Below, in pieces: positions 48,032 to 52,782 of a stretch of DNA of 52,782 nt (position 1 is its first letter; every line of letters starts with the position of its first letter). Made by a program: the position numbers and the translations under genes. The notes under the pieces were generated by a model. It ran no database searches and was not told where the DNA came from. It saw nothing but the letters and a program-made list of their open reading frames with translations. The DNA is from Bradyrhizobium sp. STM 3843 (GTDB taxonomy: Bacteria; Pseudomonadota; Alphaproteobacteria; Rhizobiales; Xanthobacteraceae): positions 1-52,782 of the forward strand of contig NZ_CAFK01000283.1 of NCBI RefSeq assembly GCF_000239815.1, in the 5' to 3' direction.

Positions 48032-48391
48032 ATGTACGATCATATCGGCCTGAGAGTGAGCAACCTCGATGCCAGTGTGCGGTTTTATTCGGCCGCGCTG
48101 GCGCCGCTCGGCCATATCCTGTGTTCAAAGGACGAGACCTCTGCCGGCTTGGGCCCGAAAGGTGCGCCGGCGCTGTGGCTGTACCTGGAGAAGGGCGAGC
48201 GGCAGGCCGGTGCGCATATTGCGTTCCGCGCGCCGGATCATGCTGCCGTGAGCAAATTCCACACTGAAGGCCTCAAGGCTGGCGGCAGCGACAACGGCGG
48301 GCCCGGGCCACGCCTCGACTACAGCCCGACCTACTACGCTGCGTTTCTGATCGATCCCGACGGCAACAATGTCGAAGCAGTCTGTGCCTGA
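48032..48391 (+). CDS. VOC-family (glyoxalase-like) protein
   Basis: A 119-residue protein of the vicinal-oxygen-chelate fold. It begins YDHIGLRVSNLDASVRFYSA with a potential metal His4 (DHIG), has HIAFRAPDHAAV in the middle, and ends with DPDGNNVEAVC, where the final Glu would be a metal ligand. Such small VOC proteins often bind or modify toxic small molecules. GGAG lies eight bases before the ATG. It heads a row of three closely spaced genes. Confidence 0.88.
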   Translation: MYDHIGLRVSNLDASVRFYSAALAPLGHILCSKDETSAGLGPKGAPALWLYLEKGERQAGAHIAFRAPDHAAVSKFHTEGLKAGGSDNGGPGPRLDYSPTYYAAFLIDPDGNNVEAVCA

Positions 48392-48406
48392 ATCGGAGAG
48401 CGTATC

Positions 48407-48808
48407 ATGGCATCCATTCACAAGGACATTCCGATCGATGCGCCGGCCGCCGTCGCCTGGGACGCGGTGCGCGATTTCGCCGCTGTGCATACGCGGCTGG
48501 CGCCAGGTTTCGTGCTTGACGCGAAGCTCGATGGCGACGTGCGCATCCTGACCTTCGCCAATGGGAGCGTGGCGCGCGAGAGGCTGGTCGATTGCGACGA
48601 GACGCGACGGCGTCTCGTTTATTCCGTTGGACATGAGCGCATCGCGCAGCACAGCGCGTCGGTCCAGATCTTTCCTGACGGCGAGACGCGGTGTCGCATG
48701 GTCTGGATCACCGACGTGCTGCCGCACGAGATCGCGCCCTATATCGACGGGCAGATGGAGCTCGGCGCGGCGGCCATGCAGAAGGCTTTGGGAGGCCGAC
48801 GCTCATGA
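48407..48808 (+). CDS. SRPBCC-family (polyketide cyclase/START-like) protein
   Basis: A 133-residue protein beginning IHKDIPIDAPAAVAWDAVRD, the usual opening of the SRPBCC ligand-binding fold, and continuing with a central sheet (ILTFANGSVARERLV, then CRMVWITDVLPHE) and a final amphipathic helix. The ligand is unknown. The next gene overlaps it by 4 bases, and it follows the VOC gene by 15 bases. Confidence 0.85.
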   Translation: MASIHKDIPIDAPAAVAWDAVRDFAAVHTRLAPGFVLDAKLDGDVRILTFANGSVARERLVDCDETRRRLVYSVGHERIAQHSASVQIFPDGETRCRMVWITDVLPHEIAPYIDGQMELGAAAMQKALGGRRS

Positions 48809-49326
48809 CGTCATCCGCGTTTCTCGACGCGCTGGGCGCGGCCGGCCCCTCGGCCGATCGTGCCGGCAAGATGGACCTCTATGGCCGCTTTATTGGTTCC
48901 TGGGAGCTCGACGTCACGCATTTCCCGGAGAACGCGCCCGCGCGGCGGCGCAATGGCGAGTGGCATTTCGGCTGGGTGCTCGAGGGGCGCGCGATCCAGG
49001 ACGTCTGGATCGTGCCGTCCCGCGGGCAGCGAGATCCGGCTCTGCCGGGCCCTTACGGCACGACGCTGCGCATTTACGACACCAGTCTCGATGCCTGGCG
49101 CATCCAATGGTCCGATCCCGTCAGCCAGATCTTCCTGCAGATGATCGGCCGTGCCGAAGGGCCCGACATCGTGCAGCTTGGCACGGACGAGAATGGGCGG
49201 CTGATCCGCTGGAGCTTTCGCGAGATCACGGAGGCCTCGTTTCTCTGGCGCGGTGAGAGCTCGGCCGACCAGGGCGCACATTGGCGGCTGGTGACGGAGT
49301 TCACGGCGCGTCGTCATCGGCTGTGA
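48805..49326 (+). CDS. Conserved hypothetical protein, lipocalin/DUF1579-like
   Basis: A 173-residue protein with YGRFIGSWELDVTHFPE near the start and alternating strands with many Trp residues (WHFGWVLEGRAIQDVWIVPS; AWRIQWSDPVSQIF), which look like a calycin-type barrel. I cannot assign it with certainty. ATG at 48805 overlaps the SRPBCC stop by 4 bases, so they are coupled. No signal peptide. Confidence 0.78.
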   Translation: MTSSAFLDALGAAGPSADRAGKMDLYGRFIGSWELDVTHFPENAPARRRNGEWHFGWVLEGRAIQDVWIVPSRGQRDPALPGPYGTTLRIYDTSLDAWRIQWSDPVSQIFLQMIGRAEGPDIVQLGTDENGRLIRWSFREITEASFLWRGESSADQGAHWRLVTEFTARRHRL

Positions 49327-49347
49327 GTGCGCCGCCGCAGGCGCAGC

Positions 49348-50478
49348 TCACAGCCGGAAGTGCTTCGATAGCTTCAAGCCCTGCGCCTGATAGTTGGAGC
49401 CGATGCGCTGCCCATACAGCGCATCGGGCCGCGCCAGCATCTTCTCATAGACCAGGCGGCCGACGATCTGGCTATGCTCGAGGATGAACGGCACCTCGCG
49501 CGAGCGCACCTCCAGCACGGCGCGGGCGCCGAGCCCGCCGGCGCCGGCATAGCCAAAGCCGGGATCGAAGAAGCCGGCATAGTGCACGCGGAATTCGCCG
49601 ACCAGAGGATCGAACGGCACCATCTCCGCCGCGTAGTCCGGCGGGACCTGGACGGCTTCTTTGGACGCCAGGATGTAGAACTCGCCGGGATCGAGAATGA
49701 GGCTGCGGTCCGGCCGCGCCTTGATCGGCTCCCAGAACTCTTCGACCGGATAGCCGGCGCGGCGATCGATATCGACGACGCCGGTGTGGCGCTTGGCGCG
49801 GTAGCCGACAAAGCCACCCGCGCTCTCGCCGGACAGGTCTACCGACACGGCCACGCCGCCGACCAGATCGGCGTCGTCGCGATCGACCAGCCGCTCGGCC
49901 CGGTGCAGCGCGTCGAGCTCATCGGAGGAGAGCGCCGCCTCGCCATGGCGGAAGCGGACCTGGGACAGCCGCGAGCCCTCGCGCAACAGAACCGGAAACG
50001 TCTTCGGACTGATCTCGGCATAGAGCGGGCCGTGATAGCCGGCGCCGATCATGTCGAACCGCCTTGTGCCGTCGGCGATCACGCGCGTGAACACGTCGAG
50101 CCGCCCGGTCGAGCTCTTCGGATTCGCAGCGGCGACGATGTCCTTCGGCAGCGCCAGGCTCTCCAGCAGAGGCACGATGTAGACGCAGTTGGTCTCCAGC
50201 ACGGCGCCGTCGGCAAGCGCGATCTCATGCAGCTTCAGCTCGTCGATCCGCTCGGCGACCGTGGCGTCAGGCCCCGGCAGAAAGCTGGCGCGGACCCGAT
50301 AGGCGATGTCGCCGAGCCGCAGGTCGAGGCTGGCCGGCTGGATCTGGCTCTCGACGAAGTCGTATGCGGGGAGGATCAGGCCGGCGTCCGCCATCTGCGC
50401 GATCATGCGATCGGGCAGGATGCCATGGGCGTCGGGGGCGAGCGAGAACGACAAGACCTGATCCCTTGACCTGATCAC
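49348..50478 (-). CDS. dcd: dCTP deaminase, double-length type
   Basis: A 376-residue protein of the dCTP deaminase/dUTPase fold, about twice the usual ~190 residues; this tandem form is known from alphaproteobacteria. The first half shows QIQPASLDLRLGDIAYRV and NPKSSTGRLDVFTRV, and the second half YAGFFDPGFGYAGAGG followed by VLEVRSREVPFILEHSQIV. It converts dCTP to dUTP for thymidylate synthesis. GTG at 50478 has AAGGAA about seven bases upstream. It is divergent from metZ. Confidence 0.9.
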   Translation of the reverse strand: MIRSRDQVLSFSLAPDAHGILPDRMIAQMADAGLILPAYDFVESQIQPASLDLRLGDIAYRVRASFLPGPDATVAERIDELKLHEIALADGAVLETNCVYIVPLLESLALPKDIVAAANPKSSTGRLDVFTRVIADGTRRFDMIGAGYHGPLYAEISPKTFPVLLREGSRLSQVRFRHGEAALSSDELDALHRAERLVDRDDADLVGGVAVSVDLSGESAGGFVGYRAKRHTGVVDIDRRAGYPVEEFWEPIKARPDRSLILDPGEFYILASKEAVQVPPDYAAEMVPFDPLVGEFRVHYAGFFDPGFGYAGAGGLGARAVLEVRSREVPFILEHSQIVGRLVYEKMLARPDALYGQRIGSNYQAQGLKLSKHFRL

Positions 50479-50595
50479 TTCACTGTTCCTTGCGGTCCGC
50501 TGCCGGACCTCAGGTCCATATACTGTGCCTCTTCCCCGTTATCCGATGGACGCCTTGACGGAAAGGCCGCCGACGATTAAGAGCATCATTTATCC

Positions 50596-50655
50596 CGTGG
50601 TGATTTGAGCCGGCCGGCTTGCAGCCACGTTAAATAAGTCGCTAAACAGGCCGGG
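50596..50655 (+). promoter_or_regulatory. SAM-II riboswitch aptamer
   Basis: P1 pairs CGTGG (50596-50600) with CCACG (50625-50629); the conserved TGATTTGAGCC, CTTGCAG and CGTTAAA...GTCGCTAAA words of SAM-II are present. The pseudoknot pairs loop CCGGCC (50610-50615) with tail GGCCGG (50649-50654). It senses S-adenosylmethionine and controls metZ, its usual target in alphaproteobacteria. Confidence 0.92.
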
Positions 50656-50668
50656 GACAGATGTGATC

Positions 50669-50704
50669 CCGGCCATGAGGAGAGTTCTCCCAGGCCGGTT
50701 TTTT
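50669..50704 (+). terminator. Riboswitch-controlled intrinsic terminator before metZ
   Basis: CCGGCC (50669-50674) pairs with GGCCGG (50693-50698), with an inner GGAG/CTCC extension, followed by six U. The same CCCGGCC can instead pair with GGCCGGG (50649-50655), the strand used by the SAM-II pseudoknot. SAM binding therefore frees the terminator: a complete attenuation switch. Confidence 0.88.
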
Positions 50705-50742
50705 ATTGTGGCCATCGCCGAGATGGTCACGATGGAGGTCAT

Positions 50743-51957
50743 ATGTCCAAGTCCGCTCCGAAGTCCACTACCACCCCCTCGCTGACCCAGTATCGCCCCG
50801 AGACCCGGCTGGTGCATTCCGGCACCCTGCGCTCCGAATTCGGCGAGACCGCCGAAGCGCTCTTCCTCACCCAGGGTTTCGTCTACGCCACCGCCGAGGA
50901 ATGCGAGGCGCGGTTCAAGGGCGAGGAACCCGGCTTCATCTATTCGCGCTATTCCAACCCGACAATGGCGATGTTCGAGCGCCGCATGATCGAGCTCGAG
51001 GGCGCCGAGGCCGCCCGCTCCGCCGCGACCGGCATGGCCGCGGTAACCACCGCGATCCTGGCGCCCTTGCGGGCCGGCGACCACATGGTCGCCCCCAAGG
51101 CGATGTTCGGCTCCTGCCGTTATGTGGTGGAAGACCTGCTGCCGCGCTACGGCATCGAATCCACCCTGGTCGACGGGCTCGATCTCGACCAGTGGCAGCG
51201 CGCGGTCAGGCCGAACACCAAGAGCTTCTTCCTGGAGAGCCCGACCAACCCGACGCTCGACGTGCTCGACATCGCGGCCATCGCCGAGATCGCGCATGCC
51301 CATGGCGCGCGGCTGATCGTCGACAACGTCTTCGCCACGCCGCTCTGGCAAAGCCCGCTCGCGCTCGGCGCCGACGTCGTGGTCTACTCCGCGACCAAGC
51401 ACATCGACGGCCAGGGCCGCTGTCTCGGCGGCGTCATCCTGTCGTCGGAAGCCTTCATCGCCGAGCACATCCACAATTTCATGCGCCAGACCGGTCCGTC
51501 GATGTCGCCCTTCAACGCCTGGGTGCTGCTGAAGGGCCTCGAGACGCTTGCGGTGCGCGTGCGCGCGCAGACCGAGACGGCAGGCAAGATCGCCGACTGG
51601 CTGGCCGGCCATCCGAAGATCTCGCGGCTGATCTATCCGGGCCGCGAGGACCATCCGCAGGCTGCGACCGTGAAGAAGCAGATGCGGGCAGGCTCGACCC
51701 TGGTCGGCTTCGAGGTCAAGGGCGGCAAGGCGGCGGCGTTCCGGGCGCTCAACGCGCTCAAGCTCGCCAGGATCTCCAACAATCTCGGCGACGCCAAGAC
51801 GCTGGTCACCCATCCCGCCACCACCACCCATCAGCGGCTGACGCCGGAGGCGCGCGCCGAGCTCGGCATCAGCGAGGGCTTCATCCGCTTCTCCGCCGGC
51901 CTCGAACATGCCGACGACCTGATCGCGGACCTGGATGCGGCCCTGGCGAAAGCGTGA
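50743..51957 (+). CDS. metZ: O-succinylhomoserine sulfhydrylase MetZ
   Basis: A 404-residue PLP enzyme of the Cys/Met metabolism family that makes homocysteine from O-succinylhomoserine and sulfide. The pyridoxal lysine is Lys219 in YSATKHIDGQGRCLGG, and family segments include RYSNPTMAMFERRMIELEGA and ESPTNPTLDVLDI. GGAGG precedes the ATG. It is controlled by the SAM-II attenuator upstream, which itself supports the methionine role. Confidence 0.95.
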   Translation: MSKSAPKSTTTPSLTQYRPETRLVHSGTLRSEFGETAEALFLTQGFVYATAEECEARFKGEEPGFIYSRYSNPTMAMFERRMIELEGAEAARSAATGMAAVTTAILAPLRAGDHMVAPKAMFGSCRYVVEDLLPRYGIESTLVDGLDLDQWQRAVRPNTKSFFLESPTNPTLDVLDIAAIAEIAHAHGARLIVDNVFATPLWQSPLALGADVVVYSATKHIDGQGRCLGGVILSSEAFIAEHIHNFMRQTGPSMSPFNAWVLLKGLETLAVRVRAQTETAGKIADWLAGHPKISRLIYPGREDHPQAATVKKQMRAGSTLVGFEVKGGKAAAFRALNALKLARISNNLGDAKTLVTHPATTTHQRLTPEARAELGISEGFIRFSAGLEHADDLIADLDAALAKA

Positions 51958-51979
51958 GCTTTCGCCGCGCGTAGTCAGT

Positions 51980-52003
51980 AGCGAATGGAGTCTCTCATTC
52001 GCT
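51980..52003 (+). repeat. AGCGAATG/CATTCGCT inverted repeat after metZ
   Basis: Perfect eight-base arms (51980-51987; 51996-52003), followed by more ATTCGCT and CTATTCGCC words. It is related to the element between boxC and boxB at 30648-30702, including a nearby GTAGTCAGTAG (there GTAGTGAGTAG). Confidence 0.6.
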
Positions 52004-52038
52004 ATTCGCTGCTGGCTATTTCCTATTCGCCTCTCGTG

Positions 52039-52061
52039 ATCCCGGGGGCGCGCCCCGGGAT
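52039..52061. terminator. GC-rich hairpin between convergent metZ and SGNH genes
   Basis: ATCCCGGGG (52039-52047), GCGCG, CCCCGGGAT (52053-52061): nine-base perfect stem. It is placed to act on transcripts from both sides, though no U-run follows in either direction. Confidence 0.55.
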
Positions 52062-52074
52062 GCCGCCTTCTGCG

Positions 52075-52782
52075 TCACATCGGCCGATAGGTCAGCACGT
52101 TCGTCGGCAGGTTGACGCCGAGCTTGACCTGGCCCACCGAGAGGATGATGTCGTCCCCGAGCAGCTGCGCAAAGCAGGCATAGCCCCAATCGTTCATGTG
52201 CAGCCCGTCGGAGATGACGAAGTCGTTGATCGGAATCGACTGCCGCTCGTGCCAGTCGCGCATCACCTCGAAGCGCGGGAAGATGCCGACATGATGCAGC
52301 TCGGCGATGTGGCTGAGCAGCTTGATCATCGTGTTCGCCCGTTCGGGCCGCTCGATCACGCGTGGCGAATATTGCAGATCGACCAGCACGACGTCGGAGC
52401 CTGCGGTCTGGATTTTCGCGACGCCGTCATCGACCATCTTGGCGGTCTCGGTCGGGTCGAGATTGCGCAGCACGGCATTGGTGCCGACCTGCCAGATCAC
52501 GAGGTCCGGATGCCGGTCGATGACAGCGGTCTGCAGCCGCTTCATCATCTCAGGCGCATCCTCCCCGCCAATGCCCGCATTGACGACGGTGATATCCGCC
52601 ATCGGATATTGCCGGCGCAGCTGCGCCGCCAGGCGGTTCGGATAGGTGTATTCCGGCCCGCTCGATCCGTAACCCTGCGTCGAGGACGATCCGAACGCGA
52701 CGATCACGACCGGCAGGCCGGAGGCGAGCTTGTTGGCGACATGTGGCAGCGCGCCGAATGATTTCGCGCCGCCCGGGGTCGG
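52075..52782 (-). CDS. SGNH/GDSL-type hydrolase (5' end cut by window edge)
   Basis: The open frame runs to the window edge, so at least 235 residues are visible and the N-terminus (perhaps a signal peptide) is missing. SGNH blocks: I, IVAFGSSSTQGYGSSG (nucleophile Ser); II, VVNAGIGGED (Gly); III, WQVGTNAVL (Asn in GTN); V, ISDGLHMNDWGY (Asp and His). It is an esterase or lipase-like enzyme of unknown substrate. Convergent with metZ, from which hairpins separate it. Confidence 0.88.
   Translation of the reverse strand, partial: PTPGGAKSFGALPHVANKLASGLPVVIVAFGSSSTQGYGSSGPEYTYPNRLAAQLRRQYPMADITVVNAGIGGEDAPEMMKRLQTAVIDRHPDLVIWQVGTNAVLRNLDPTETAKMVDDGVAKIQTAGSDVVLVDLQYSPRVIERPERANTMIKLLSHIAELHHVGIFPRFEVMRDWHERQSIPINDFVISDGLHMNDWGYACFAQLLGDDIILSVGQVKLGVNLPTNVLTYRPM

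Overview
The window is high-GC, densely coded DNA from an alphaproteobacterium, most likely Bradyrhizobium or a close relative (Nitrobacteraceae). The grounds are a DbjA-type haloalkane dehalogenase, a CYP199A-type P450 with its own ferredoxin, the BoxR/box benzoyl-CoA genes, a SAM-II riboswitch before metZ, the order phoR-pstSCAB-phoU-phoB, and interspersed palindromic repeats that read as MAGLDPAIH-type peptides. These identifications rest on recognised motifs read by eye; no database search was possible. No tRNA, rRNA, CRISPR array, IS transposase or phage gene was seen.

Layout. 50-9496: a nitrogen-scavenging block with an oligopeptide-type ABC transporter (two permeases and a fused double ATPase that carries an in-frame palindromic repeat), an AtzG/AtzE/AtzH-type amidase set, a GntR regulator, a small helical protein, an exported hemerythrin-like protein, and a convergent allophanate hydrolase. 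9725-10999: a type II NADH dehydrogenase. 11384-19729: an aromatic-acid block with a MarR regulator divergent from a CYP199A-like P450 and its [2Fe-2S] ferredoxin, two branched-chain-amino-acid-type binding proteins and livHMGF. 19771-24565: a guanidine block with a sigma-54-type promoter, a guanidine-I (ykkC) riboswitch, a NitT/TauT-type ABC transporter, a ureohydrolase of the nickel-dependent guanidine hydrolase type, and an extremely His-rich protein that looks like a private metal chaperone. 24570-25195: a PilZ protein and a small membrane protein. 25334-32209: benzoate degradation through benzoyl-CoA epoxidation (boxR, bclA, a hydrolase, boxC, boxB; no boxA in the window). 32415-39169: a polysaccharide deacetylase, an OmpA-family protein, a TetR/haloalkane dehalogenase pair, a GNAT acetyltransferase and a YbhN-like membrane protein. 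39296-46252: the phosphate regulon. 46556-49326: an atypical O6-alkylguanine alkyltransferase homologue, an AraC regulator and three small enzyme-fold proteins. 49348-52782: a double-length dCTP deaminase, metZ under a SAM-II riboswitch with a readable attenuator, and the 5'-truncated end of an SGNH hydrolase.

How the genes work together. The P450 and ferredoxin would demethylate para-methoxybenzoates imported by the Liv-type transporter, while bclA, boxB and boxC activate and open benzoate itself under BoxR, for which TGCA-N6-TGCA sites are visible. The guanidine block reads as a complete unit: nitrogen-responsive promoter, guanidine sensor, importer, hydrolase giving urea and ammonia, and a candidate nickel handler. 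Allophanate hydrolase and the AtzE-type amidase at the left end belong to the same area of C-N bond hydrolysis, but no urea carboxylase or urease is present to join the two blocks inside this window.
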